64,000 nucleotides of DNA from Rhizobium croatiense (lineage in GTDB: Bacteria > Pseudomonadota > Alphaproteobacteria > Rhizobiales > Rhizobiaceae), in the NCBI RefSeq assembly GCF_019793465.1, contig NZ_JAILYJ010000014.1, forward strand, positions 141,317 through 205,316. The letters are read 5' to 3'. Shown piece after piece: positions 18,618 to 27,077 of this stretch. Below the pieces are notes generated by a model. The model was not told where the DNA came from and did no database searches. It saw nothing but the letters and a program-made list of their open reading frames with translations. A program made the position numbers and the translations under genes. The first letter of the stretch is position 1. Each line of letters starts with the position of its first letter.

Positions 18618-19850
18618 GTGAGCATAACAATCAAGACAGGCCTTATGGCGCTCGCCCTGCTCGGCTCGACGGCACTGACCGCGGTCACTGCTCAAGCCGC
18701 CGACAAGGAAATCAGCTGGATCTATTGCGGCGACACGATCGACCCGGTCCACACCAAATACATCAAGCACTGGGAAGAAAAGAACGCCGGCTGGAAGGTC
18801 ACGCCTGAGGTCGTCGGCTGGGCGCAGTGCCAAGACAAGGCGACGACGTTGGCCGCCGCCGGCACGCCGGTTGCCATGGCCTATGTCGGCTCGCGCACCC
18901 TGAAGGAGTTCGCCCAGAACGACCTCATCGTCCCCGTGCCGATGACCGATGATGAGAAGAAGTCCTATTATCCCAATATCGTCGACACCGTGACCTTCGA
19001 GGGCAACCAGTGGGGCGTTCCGATCGCCTTCTCCACCAAGGCGCTCTACTGGAACAAGGACCTGTTCAAGCAGGCGGGCCTCGATCCCGAGAAGCCGCCG
19101 AAGACCTGGGCCGAAGAAATCGAGATGGCAAAGACCATCAAGGAAAAGACCGGCATTCCGGGCTTCGGTCTCTCCGCCAAGACCTTCGACAACACCATGC
19201 ACCAGTTCATGCATTGGGTTTACACCAACAACGGTAAGGTGATCGACGCCGACGGCAAGGTCACGCTCGACAGCCCCGAGATCCTCGCCGCGCTGAAGGC
19301 CTATAAGGATATCGTCCCCTACTCCGAAGAAGGCCCGACGGCCTATGAGCAGAACGAAGTCCGCGCCATCTTCCTCGACGGCAAGGTCGCTATGATCCAG
19401 GCCGGATCGGGTGCGGCCTCCCGCCTGAAGGAGACAAAGATCAACTGGGGCATCACCACGCTGCCGCTCGGTCCCAACGCCAAGGGCCCGGGCACGCTTC
19501 TGATCACCGACAGCCTGGCGATCTTCAAGGGTTCGGGCGTCGAGGACAAGGCGACCGAATTCGCCAAGTTCATCACCTCGCCGGATGTTCAGTCGGAATA
19601 CGAATTGCAGGGCGGCGCCGGCCTCACCCCGCTGCGCCCCTCGGCAAAGGTCGACGAATTCGTCGCCAAGGATCCTTACTGGAAGCCGCTCATCGAGGGC
19701 ATCAGCTATGGTGGTCCCGAGCCGCTCTTCACCGACTATAAGGGCTTCCAGAACTCGATGATCGAGATGATCCAGTCCGTGGTGACGGGCAAGGCCGAAC
19801 CGGAAGCCGCGCTGAAGAAGGCTGCCGGCGAAATCGAAGCCTTCAAGTAA
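18618..19850 (+). CDS. Sugar ABC transporter periplasmic substrate-binding protein
   Basis: 410-residue binding protein of the extracellular solute-binding family 1. It starts at GTG 18618 after GGGAG; residues 1-27 are a Sec signal peptide (hydrophobic core then VTAQAADKE). The frame is open far upstream, but that part lies inside the permease gene and is not coding. Features include the sugar-binder motifs FSTKALYWNKDLFKQAGLD and AMIQAGSG. The gene order (permeases before binding protein) is unusual but the set is complete. A strong palindrome after the stop may protect this part of the message. Confidence 0.88.
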   Translation: MSITIKTGLMALALLGSTALTAVTAQAADKEISWIYCGDTIDPVHTKYIKHWEEKNAGWKVTPEVVGWAQCQDKATTLAAAGTPVAMAYVGSRTLKEFAQNDLIVPVPMTDDEKKSYYPNIVDTVTFEGNQWGVPIAFSTKALYWNKDLFKQAGLDPEKPPKTWAEEIEMAKTIKEKTGIPGFGLSAKTFDNTMHQFMHWVYTNNGKVIDADGKVTLDSPEILAALKAYKDIVPYSEEGPTAYEQNEVRAIFLDGKVAMIQAGSGAASRLKETKINWGITTLPLGPNAKGPGTLLITDSLAIFKGSGVEDKATEFAKFITSPDVQSEYELQGGAGLTPLRPSAKVDEFVAKDPYWKPLIEGISYGGPEPLFTDYKGFQNSMIEMIQSVVTGKAEPEAALKKAAGEIEAFK

Positions 19851-19862
19851 ACTCTCTTCCTG

Positions 19863-19886
19863 GGGTCGCGGCATATGCCGCGACCC
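19863..19886 (+). terminator. Perfect 24-base palindrome between binding-protein and ATPase genes
   Basis: GGGTCGCGGCAT followed directly by its exact complement forms a 12-bp hairpin 12 bases after the binding-protein stop. There is no T-run, so it is more likely a stabilising or attenuating intercistronic hairpin that keeps binding-protein mRNA more abundant than ATPase mRNA than a full terminator. Confidence 0.5.
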
Positions 19887-19933
19887 TCCCCTCTATCGAA
19901 TGTGCGACGAAGGCCGCCGGCGGAGACAGATTT

Positions 19934-21067
19934 TTGGGACAGCTCCTTCTCAACAATGTTCAGAAATTCTACGGCGACTACGAAGTTCTGAAGGGCGTGC
20001 AGCTCGAGGTGCGGAACGGCGAATTCGTCGTCTTCGTCGGGCCGTCGGGCTGCGGCAAGTCCACGCTCTTGCGGATGATCGCGGGCCTCGACGCGACGAC
20101 GGCGGGCGACATCATCATCAATGGCGTCAGGGTCAACGACCTGCCGCCGGTCAAGCGCGGCATCGCCATGGTGTTCCAGTCCTACGCGCTCTATCCGCAC
20201 ATGACGGTATTCGAGAACATCGCCTTCCCGCTGCGCGTCGAGAAGATGGAAGAGCAAAAGCTCAAGGCCAAGGTGGAAAACGCCGCGCGCATCCTGCACC
20301 TCGACCAGCGGCTGCAGCAAAAACCCGGCATGCTCTCCGGCGGCCAGCGCCAGCGCGTCGCGATCGGCCGCGCCATCGTGCGCGAACCGAAGATCTTCCT
20401 GTTCGACGAGCCGCTCTCCAACCTCGACGCGGCGCTGCGCGCCGACATGCGCATCGAACTTGCCAAGCTGCACCGGCAGCTGAAGGCGACGATGATCTAT
20501 GTGACGCATGACCAGGTCGAAGCCATGACGATGGCCGACCGCATCGTCGTGCTCGACGCCGGCAATATCTCGCAGACCGGCGCGCCGCTGGAGCTGTATC
20601 ACAAGCCTGCCAACCAGTTCGTCGCCGGCTTCATCGGCAACCCGAAAATGAATTTTCTGCCCGTGACCTGCACGGGCGTCAGCGCCGCCGGCGTCGAAGT
20701 GGATTATCTCGGCCAGACCGCCGTTCTGCCGGTGACGCCGCGCGACGGCATGGCCGGCAAGACCCTGACGCTCGGCATCCGCCCCGAGCATATCCAGCTC
20801 AACGGCGGCGATATCGTCTTTACCGTGACGCCCACGGTCATCGAGCGCCTCGGCGCCAATACGGTCGCCTATGCCTCGCTCAATGGCGAGGCCGAAAATT
20901 TCTGCGCCATGCTCCCCGGCAGCGTCGGCATCCGCCCCGATGCACCTGTAGCAACCGGCATCAATGCCGCCGATTGCCATCTCTTCGACGAGGCCGGCAT
21001 TGCCTTCGAGCGGCGGGTGGAGCTGACCGAAATCGATATGAATGTGATCAACCCGACGGCGGCTTGA
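19934..21067 (+). CDS. Sugar ABC transporter ATPase (UgpC/MsmK/MalK type)
   Basis: 377-residue ATPase. Walker A GPSGCGKST (~37-45), Q-loop FQSYALYPH, signature LSGGQRQRVAIGRA, Walker B IFLFDEPLSNLD and switch His (VTHDQ) are all intact, and a C-terminal TOBE regulatory domain starts near residue 240. It starts at TTG 19934 (GGAG 8 bases upstream); no other in-frame start precedes Walker A. Fifth gene of the operon. The last ~105 codons recur as a diverged copy at 23305-23634. C-terminus reads EIDMNVINPTAA. Confidence 0.9.
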   Translation: MGQLLLNNVQKFYGDYEVLKGVQLEVRNGEFVVFVGPSGCGKSTLLRMIAGLDATTAGDIIINGVRVNDLPPVKRGIAMVFQSYALYPHMTVFENIAFPLRVEKMEEQKLKAKVENAARILHLDQRLQQKPGMLSGGQRQRVAIGRAIVREPKIFLFDEPLSNLDAALRADMRIELAKLHRQLKATMIYVTHDQVEAMTMADRIVVLDAGNISQTGAPLELYHKPANQFVAGFIGNPKMNFLPVTCTGVSAAGVEVDYLGQTAVLPVTPRDGMAGKTLTLGIRPEHIQLNGGDIVFTVTPTVIERLGANTVAYASLNGEAENFCAMLPGSVGIRPDAPVATGINAADCHLFDEAGIAFERRVELTEIDMNVINPTAA

Positions 21068-21177
21068 GGCGACTGGCTCTGTTTCAGCGGTTCGGGCTTC
21101 GGGAGTATGGCTGCAGTGCGCCGCTCGTTCAGCTCTTTCCAGGAGAGCGAGATGTTACGAGCTTGGTAAGGCCAGCC

Positions 21178-21205
21178 GCGCCCCGAATCATTCGGACCGG
21201 GGCGC
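21178..21205 (+). terminator. Hairpin downstream of the ABC operon
   Basis: GCGCCCCG (21178-21185) pairs with CGGGGCGC (21198-21205) around a 12-base loop, 110 bases after the ATPase stop. No T-run follows, so factor-independent termination is doubtful; it may mark the 3' end of the transporter message. Confidence 0.35.
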
Positions 21206-21241
21206 CTGTCTGTCATTAATCGAGCCGAGGCGATGGGTGCT

Positions 21242-22138
21242 TTAGTACGCCATCTGCGCGCGGAGGCGGGGCACGATCCAGTCGAGGAAGCACCGCACCT
21301 TCTGCGACAGGGGATCGGCCGGTCCATGCATAACGTTCACCGGCAGCGGTTCCGGCGCGAACTCCGTCAGCAGTTCCTGCAGAGCACCGGAGCGCAGCTG
21401 CTCGGAAATCTGGTAAGACAGCACGCGGATGATGCCGATTCCTGCGAGTGCAGCCTGGACGGCCGCCTCCGTCGTGTTGACAGCGAGTTTGGGGCGCGGC
21501 TCGATGGTGAAGGCTGGACCGTCCCGGCGATAGCGCCATTCCGGCGCGGTCGCAAAGCCCTGGAAGCTGATGCCGTCATGCCGTACAAGATCTTCCGGCC
21601 GACGCGGGACGCCTCGGCGGGCGAGGTAGTCGGGGCTAGCGCAGATCACCCGTCGGGCACTGCCGACGCGCGTTGCGATCAGTGCACTGTCCGTCAGGTG
21701 GCCAATTCTAAGAGCCACGTCAACCTGCTCGTCCGCCAGATTGATCTGCCGATCAACCAGCGTCAGGCGCAGATTGATATTGGGCTGCTCCTTCAAGAAT
21801 TCCAGCGCGATTGGCAGCAGATGACGCTCGCCGAAAGCAACGGGTGCGGTCACATGAAGCCCGCCACGCAGCGCCCCATGTTCGCCGCTCGCCTGCCGCT
21901 CCGCCGCGTCCAGCTCCTCAAGGATACGCCGTGAGGCGGCGACGAAGGCGCGCCCCTCCTCGGTCAGCGAGAGGCCCCGGCGAGTGCGCAGCACCAAGGG
22001 CACGCCGAGGTGCTTTTCAAGATCCGCGACCTTGCGGCTAACCGTGGCAAGAGGTGCATGCAGTCGCCGCGCCCCGGCAGAAAGGCTGCCGGCGTCGACC
22101 ACCGCCAGCAGTACCGACATCGCGTCAAAACGGTCCAT
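21242..22138 (-). CDS. LysR-family transcriptional regulator
   Basis: 298-residue LTTR. The N-terminal HTH is MDRFDAMSVLLAVVDAGSLS followed by GARRLHAPLATVSRKVADLE; the rest is the two-lobed effector domain (LRGGLHVTAPVAFGERHLLP). The start at 22138 follows AAGGA. The sequence resembles the group of LTTRs that regulate adjacent oxidoreductase or hydrolase genes. It is divergent from the metallo-beta-lactamase gene (136 bp apart), which is the probable target. Both lie in the segment bracketed by two copies of the ATPase gene end. Confidence 0.88.
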   Translation of the reverse strand: MDRFDAMSVLLAVVDAGSLSAGARRLHAPLATVSRKVADLEKHLGVPLVLRTRRGLSLTEEGRAFVAASRRILEELDAAERQASGEHGALRGGLHVTAPVAFGERHLLPIALEFLKEQPNINLRLTLVDRQINLADEQVDVALRIGHLTDSALIATRVGSARRVICASPDYLARRGVPRRPEDLVRHDGISFQGFATAPEWRYRRDGPAFTIEPRPKLAVNTTEAAVQAALAGIGIIRVLSYQISEQLRSGALQELLTEFAPEPLPVNVMHGPADPLSQKVRCFLDWIVPRLRAQMAY

Positions 22139-22274
22139 CCAAATCCTTCCGCAATATGAGAGGAAAGTTCCCAGAATGGCAGGATACCCCACTGTTTGTG
22201 GATGTCATAGCTTCACCTTCGTTCAAGGGCGCTGCCCGGTTCCCCGTATTTGCCAAATGATCAGGAAGGACATC

Positions 22275-23261
22275 ATGCCCAAATTTTCGCGTCGTGCCTT
22301 TGCAAGCGCTCTCCCTCTCGGCCTCCTCGGGGGAAGCTTCCTCGGCGGAGGAATGATTGAAGGCGCGTCTGCGCTTGCCGCGACACAGGATACCGCAGAA
22401 GCGCCGGTCAGTGTTACGCCGCTCGCGCAGATCCGCATCGGCCGTTTCACGGTGACAGCGCTGACGGATGGGTATGCGGATATGCCCTATGAGTATTTTC
22501 CCGGGCGCACCGCTGCGGAGGTTGAACAGGCGGCAGTCGCGCAGTTCACAGCCCGCCCGAGCGGCGTGCGGTTCCTCTTCAACCAGTATCTCGTCGAGGA
22601 TGGCGAACGGCGCATCCTGATCGACGCCGGTGCGGCAGGCTCGATCGGGCAAACCGGCCAATTGCCGCAGGCGCTCGCAACGCTCGGCGTGCGGCCCGAC
22701 CAGATCGACGCGGTGATCGTGACCCATATGCATCAGGACCACATGGGCGGTCTGATTCTCGGAGGCAAGAACAACTATCCCAAGGCGGAACTCTACATAG
22801 ATCGCCGCGACGTCGCCCATTGGACCGATCCGGCCAAGCGCAATGGTGCGCCCGATTATCTGCAGACCAGCTTCAAGATGGCCGAGGAGGTCGTGCGCCT
22901 TTACCCGAGAATTCAAGCGATCGACGGAGAGCGGGAAATCGTGCCGGGCGTCTCGATCGTCGATCTGACCGGCCATACACCCGGCCATATCGGCGTGCGG
23001 GTCGAAGATGGCGGACAGAGCCTCATCATGGTTTCGGATATGATCTTTCCCGTCGTGCATCCCGGGGCGACCGATGTGTTCTTCCTGTTCGAGCAGGATC
23101 CTGCCGCGGCCAAAGCGATGCGCGACCGGTTTTTCCCTCGCGCCGCTTTGGAGGGCGCCCTCATCGCCGCCACGCACATGCCTTTCCCAGGGCTCGGCCG
23201 TGTCGTTGCCGACCGTGGGCAGATGCGCTGGCAGATCGCGGACTGGGCCTTGCAGAACTGA
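22275..23261 (+). CDS. MBL-fold metallo-hydrolase with Tat signal
   Basis: 328-residue enzyme. Residues 5-10 SRRAFA followed by a hydrophobic stretch form a twin-arginine signal, so the protein is probably periplasmic. The zinc-binding motif HMHQDH is complete at 151-156, with later ligands in GHTPGH and the Asp of VSDMIFP. The ATG at 22275 follows AGGAAGGA. Homologues of this size include quorum-quenching lactonases and uncharacterised hydrolases; substrate is not known. Divergent from its likely LysR regulator. Confidence 0.85.
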   Translation: MPKFSRRAFASALPLGLLGGSFLGGGMIEGASALAATQDTAEAPVSVTPLAQIRIGRFTVTALTDGYADMPYEYFPGRTAAEVEQAAVAQFTARPSGVRFLFNQYLVEDGERRILIDAGAAGSIGQTGQLPQALATLGVRPDQIDAVIVTHMHQDHMGGLILGGKNNYPKAELYIDRRDVAHWTDPAKRNGAPDYLQTSFKMAEEVVRLYPRIQAIDGEREIVPGVSIVDLTGHTPGHIGVRVEDGGQSLIMVSDMIFPVVHPGATDVFFLFEQDPAAAKAMRDRFFPRAALEGALIAATHMPFPGLGRVVADRGQMRWQIADWALQN

Positions 23262-23304
23262 CGTCCGCTCCGGCGGTCGCGAGGTAGTAACCAGTAACCG
23301 CCTC

Positions 23305-23634
23305 CGCGCGCGACGGATGACCGGCAAGACGCTAACGCTCGGCATCCGGACGGAGCATATCCAGCTGAACGGCGGCGATATCGTCTTCACCGTCACCCCG
23401 ACCGTCATCGAGCGCCTCGGCGCCAATACGGTCGCCTATGCCTCGCTCAACGGCGAGGCCGAGAATTTCTGCGCCATGCTGCCCGGCAGCGTCGGCATCC
23501 GCCCCGACGCGCCTGTGTCAACCGGCATCAATGCTGCCGACTGCCATCTCTTCGACGAGGCCGGCATCGCCTTCGAGCGGCGTGTGGAGCTGACGGAAAT
23601 CGATATGAACGTGATCAACCCGACGGCGGCTTGA
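23305..23634 (+). pseudogene. Duplicated 3' end of the sugar ABC ATPase gene
   Basis: From about 23305 the sequence repeats 20740-21067. From the ATG at 23317 it encodes ~105 residues that differ from the ATPase C-terminus at only three positions near GKTLTLGIR.EHIQLNGG and APV.TGINAAD, yet the DNA differs at roughly 7% of bases, mostly third codon positions. So it is a diverged allele rather than a fresh copy. It lacks the nucleotide-binding domain and any Shine-Dalgarno. Best read as a scar of recombination that brought in the LysR/MBL pair. Confidence 0.8.
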
Positions 23635-23731
23635 AGCGCGCACCACGGCCCATACCTAGACGTAGTCCAGCCGAGCATATGGGAACCTACCGGTCGAGCA
23701 ATTTACGCCGCCGCGGCTGCGGAAAGAGTAA

Positions 23732-23926
23732 TGGGGCGCGAACGACTACTGGACCAAAGATTGGTCCTACTAGGAAACAGCGTGGCTCGATCTACCGATC
23801 CGGAAGAAGGACGAGAACGGACAGTTTGAGCCTTGGAAATACAAGGATTTGGCAGCCGCAAGCGATCATGCTGAGAGTGCCGAGTTGGCATTATCCAGGA
23901 AACGCCGTCCGCCACCCCAACTTTAG
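23732..23926 (+). pseudogene. Decayed coding remnant, unidentified
   Basis: In frame 23732 the translation reads WGANDYWTKDWSY, an amber codon at 23771-23773, then ETAWLDLPIRKKDENGQFEP and onward to WKYKDLAAASDHAESAELAL before a stop at 23924. The composition (Trp, Lys, Asp, few Arg) is protein-like, unlike the other frames here, so this looks like a fragment of a real gene with a nonsense mutation and no start. I do not recognise the family. It lies just after the ATPase-tail duplication. Confidence 0.4.
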
Positions 23927-23965
23927 GCTGTGAAGGCTTCGACGGCGGCGGCATTTAGGGGGCGA

Positions 23966-24865
23966 TCAGTTGGCCGATGCGGCGTCGATATGTTTCCGCA
24001 TCTGGCGGATGTCGCGGGCGGGCGGCGCGCCGAATTGCCGGAGGTATTCGCGGCTGAACTGGGATGCGCTCTCATAGCCGACCGCGAAGGCGACGCCCGA
24101 TGCGCTATACTCGCCTCCCAGCAGCAGCCGGCGTGCCTCCTGCAGACGAAGTTGCTTCTGGTATTGCAGCGGGCTGAAGCCCGTGATCGCCGAAAAGTGC
24201 CGGTGCAGGCTCGCTCGGCTCATGCCGCTCGCCTCGCACAGGGCATCGATCCGCAATTGTTGGTCGTGATTGTCCCTGATCCATGCGATGGCGCGGCGGA
24301 TGCGGGCCAGCGGCCCCTCCGGCTGCGCGATCTGGCGGAGAAGGCGCCCCTGCGGGCCCTGCAGGAGACGATAAAGCAATTCCCGCTCAACCATGGGCGC
24401 GAGAACTGGGATCTCGGCGGGCTTGTCCAGCAGCGAAAGCAATCGGAGAAGCGCGTCACGAAGCTGGACCGTCATCGGGTTGATCGACAGCCCGATCTGC
24501 TCGCCATCGGTTTCCCGCTTGGGCGGCATGGCAGCCGCCAGTTCTGCCAGCAAGGCGGGATCGAGTGTCAATGAGACGGCGACATAAGGGCGATGCTGGC
24601 CGGCGTCCAAAACTTGGCCCATCAGCGGCAGATCGAGGGCACTGATCAAATATTGCGAGCTGTCGTAGCTCAGAACGCTGTCGTTGAAGGCGACGCGTTT
24701 GGAGCCCTGAAGGATGAAGCAGACCATCGACCGATAAAGGCAAGGCGTCTCACCGGTCGGGCGATCTCCGACCAGCAGCTCGACGCGCGGGATCGGCGTG
24801 AGCAGCGTATCAGGCTTGGCGTGGCGTAAGGCGATTTCAAGATGCTGTTCGAAGACTTCGGTCAT
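23966..24865 (-). CDS. AraC-family regulator (AraC_N / YqhC type)
   Basis: 299-residue regulator. The N-terminal ~170 residues match the AraC_N domain (ETPCLYRSMVCFILQGSKRV; SALDLPLMGQVLDA), and the C-terminus has two helix-turn-helices (CEASGMSRASLHRHFSAITG and YESASQFSREYLRQFG). E. coli YqhC, of this type, activates an aldehyde reductase gene. Here it is divergent from an SDR gene starting 172 bp away, its probable target. Confidence 0.87.
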   Translation of the reverse strand: MTEVFEQHLEIALRHAKPDTLLTPIPRVELLVGDRPTGETPCLYRSMVCFILQGSKRVAFNDSVLSYDSSQYLISALDLPLMGQVLDAGQHRPYVAVSLTLDPALLAELAAAMPPKRETDGEQIGLSINPMTVQLRDALLRLLSLLDKPAEIPVLAPMVERELLYRLLQGPQGRLLRQIAQPEGPLARIRRAIAWIRDNHDQQLRIDALCEASGMSRASLHRHFSAITGFSPLQYQKQLRLQEARRLLLGGEYSASGVAFAVGYESASQFSREYLRQFGAPPARDIRQMRKHIDAASAN

Positions 24866-25037
24866 TCCGGGACTATGTCAGCACCTCTGGCGCCGGGCAA
24901 GCCAGTTGAGACAATTGGGCAAGATGTTGATCCGATCAGGCGCGTTTAGGTGAAGGCTTGTCGCTACCTTGCAGAGGCAGGCGGCGCTCATCGCACGCGA
25001 TTTGCCGCTCGCCAATATTCTCTCTGAAAGGCAGAAC

Positions 25038-25796
25038 ATGACTGACAGAATCGCTCTCATCACCGGCGCCAGCCGTGGTCTCGGTCGCGCCATGGCGCTT
25101 CACCTCGCCGACCGTGGCGTCGGCATCATCGGCACCTACCGCACCGGCGCGACCGAAGCCGATACGCTGAAGCACGAAATCGAAGCGAAGGGCGGCAAGG
25201 CCGCCATGATCCCGCTCGAGGTGACTGACACGTCGGGCTTTCCGCTCTTTGTCGAAGCAGTGGCCACGACGCTGGACGACACCTTTGGCTGTCAGCAGTT
25301 CGACTATCTCGTCAATAATGCCGGCATCCGCGTCTTCGCCAATTTCGCGGAAACGACGGAAGAACAGTTCGACGCCCTGGTGGCGACACATCTGCGCGGT
25401 CCGATCTTTCTCACCCAAAAGCTATTGCCGCTGATCGAGGACTGCGGCCGTATCCTCAATGTCTCTTCCGGTTTCGTCCGTTTCACTCTGCCCGGCTATA
25501 GCGTCTACGCGGCAATGAAGGCGGCGACCGAGGTATTGACGCGTTTCATGGCTCTCGAACTGGGTGAGCGCAGGATCCGGGTGAATGCCATCGCCCCCGG
25601 CGCGATCGCGACTGATTTTGGCGGCGGCGCGGTACGCGATAACGAGGCCGTTAACGCCTTCGTCGCGCAGGGCATCGCGCTCGGCCGCGTCGGCCTGCCG
25701 GACGATATCGGCAGCGCGGTCGCCGCGATCCTCTCCGACGACATGGGTTGGGCGAACGGCACTTGCTTCGATATTTCGGGTGGCCAGATGCTGTAA
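25038..25796 (+). CDS. Short-chain dehydrogenase/reductase (SDR)
   Basis: 252-residue classical SDR. Cofactor motif TGASRGLG is at ~10-17, NNAG at ~90, and the active-site Tyr and Lys in YSVYAAMKA (YxxxK) with the upstream Ser of NVSSGF; the C-terminus DISGGQML is typical. The ATG at 25038 is preceded by AAAGG. Cofactor preference and substrate cannot be read. Divergent from the AraC regulator, an arrangement common for aldehyde or quinone reductase genes under AraC control. Confidence 0.85.
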   Translation: MTDRIALITGASRGLGRAMALHLADRGVGIIGTYRTGATEADTLKHEIEAKGGKAAMIPLEVTDTSGFPLFVEAVATTLDDTFGCQQFDYLVNNAGIRVFANFAETTEEQFDALVATHLRGPIFLTQKLLPLIEDCGRILNVSSGFVRFTLPGYSVYAAMKAATEVLTRFMALELGERRIRVNAIAPGAIATDFGGGAVRDNEAVNAFVAQGIALGRVGLPDDIGSAVAAILSDDMGWANGTCFDISGGQML

Positions 25797-25976
25797 ACCG
25801 CTGCCCCGGCTGCGCGAGGGAGGCGTGGAGCGTTCGTCGCGCGCCAAGGCTTATTGCCGCGCGATAAAGAGAGGGCCTCCACGCCGGTCGCACGGCTTGC
25901 AAGCGACGTCCAAATGGCTGGTCTCAGCGCCGCACAACTGGCCGGCAGGCCATTCGCCCTCAACCGGAACCGCCCC

Positions 25977-27077
25977 CTACCAGACGAGGCCGCGGGCGGC
26001 GACGTCCTCGACGCGGGTGACGATGCCGCCACGGTGGAACACCATCGTGTCGAACAGGTTGGACACCACGCAGGTGTGGTTCGGGATGATGAAGAGTTTT
26101 TCGCCGATCTGCGGCCGCGGGCCGGTGCAATTTGAGAGATCGATCACCCCGTGTTCTTCCGAGAGGCTGGTGATCCGAGCCTGGGGATAACCGACGATCA
26201 GGCCGTAATCGCTGAAGCCCTGGAGATCCGAGGTCAGCGCCTTCGAGCCTGCATCGATGACGGCGCGGTCGGCGGTCGGGCGGGAGACGACGGTGGCGAG
26301 CACGTGCATGGCGCAATCATCCTCGGTGCAATGGCCCATGCGCACCATCTGGCGGTCGTTGTAGATATAGGTGCCGGCGCGGTGTTCGGTGGCGGAGGGG
26401 ACGAGATGCGCCTCGAACAGGCTCGGCGTTCCGCCATTGCTGACGATCGGGCAGGCAATGCCGTCGGATTGCAGGCGGTCCAGCGTCTCGGCGGCGAAGG
26501 CTTCGACGGCGGCGGCCGATTGCGGCTTCGGATAGGTGACGATGCCGCCGAAGGTGAGGCCGTCGGCGGCGGCGATGCGCCTGGCGAGCGAGGCCGCCTC
26601 ATCAGGTGTCTGCACGCCGCAGCGGCCGCCGCCGGTGTCGCATTCCACCAGCACGGTCAGCGGCTTGTGGCCGGAAAAATGCGCTGCGAGCCCGTCGACC
26701 GTCACTTCGCTGTCGGCGACGACCTTGAGGGCCGAAATGCGCGCGTTCAGCCTGGCGAGGCGCTCGAGCTTCTGCTGTCCGAGGATGTTGAAGGTGATGA
26801 GGATGTCGTTGAAGCCGGCTGCGGCGAAAACCTCGGCTTCCGTGACCTTCTGGCAATTGATGCCCTTGGCGCCGGCGGCGACCTGGGCGACAGCGAGCGC
26901 CGGGATCTTGTGGGTCTTGATATGCGGGCGGAAGTTCAGCCCGTGCTCATCCATATAGGATTGAACGCGGGCGATATTGGCGGCCAGTCGGTCTTCGTCG
27001 ATCACGGGGCGCGGCGTCGAGAGATCGGCGATCCGGTCTCCTGCCCTGGCGACGACGGCAAAGCTGCGATCAGGCAT
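25977..27077 (-). CDS. PLP-dependent D-threonine aldolase / D-serine dehydratase-like enzyme
   Basis: 366-residue fold-type III PLP enzyme. The PLP Lys is in FRPHIKTHKIP (~residue 55), and the metal-binding pair is in PNHTC near the C-terminus. His-x-Cys there is the pattern of zinc D-serine and 3-hydroxyaspartate dehydratases, whereas His-x-Asp is commoner in D-threonine aldolases, so a dehydratase activity on a D-3-hydroxy amino acid is as likely as aldol cleavage. Its ATG follows the TGA of the M81 gene without a gap, so the two are co-translated. Part of a divergent catabolic cluster. Confidence 0.78.
   Translation of the reverse strand: MPDRSFAVVARAGDRIADLSTPRPVIDEDRLAANIARVQSYMDEHGLNFRPHIKTHKIPALAVAQVAAGAKGINCQKVTEAEVFAAAGFNDILITFNILGQQKLERLARLNARISALKVVADSEVTVDGLAAHFSGHKPLTVLVECDTGGGRCGVQTPDEAASLARRIAAADGLTFGGIVTYPKPQSAAAVEAFAAETLDRLQSDGIACPIVSNGGTPSLFEAHLVPSATEHRAGTYIYNDRQMVRMGHCTEDDCAMHVLATVVSRPTADRAVIDAGSKALTSDLQGFSDYGLIVGYPQARITSLSEEHGVIDLSNCTGPRPQIGEKLFIIPNHTCVVSNLFDTMVFHRGGIVTRVEDVAARGLVW

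Noticed and set aside
21068..23965. Insertion sequence or transposon carrying the LysR/MBL pair
   Set aside because: No transposase, no terminal inverted repeats and no target-site duplication seen; the duplicated ATPase tail favours homologous recombination.
24969..25037. Longer start for the SDR gene
   Set aside because: The upstream residues precede the conserved N-terminal beta strand and no better ribosome-binding site exists than before 25038.
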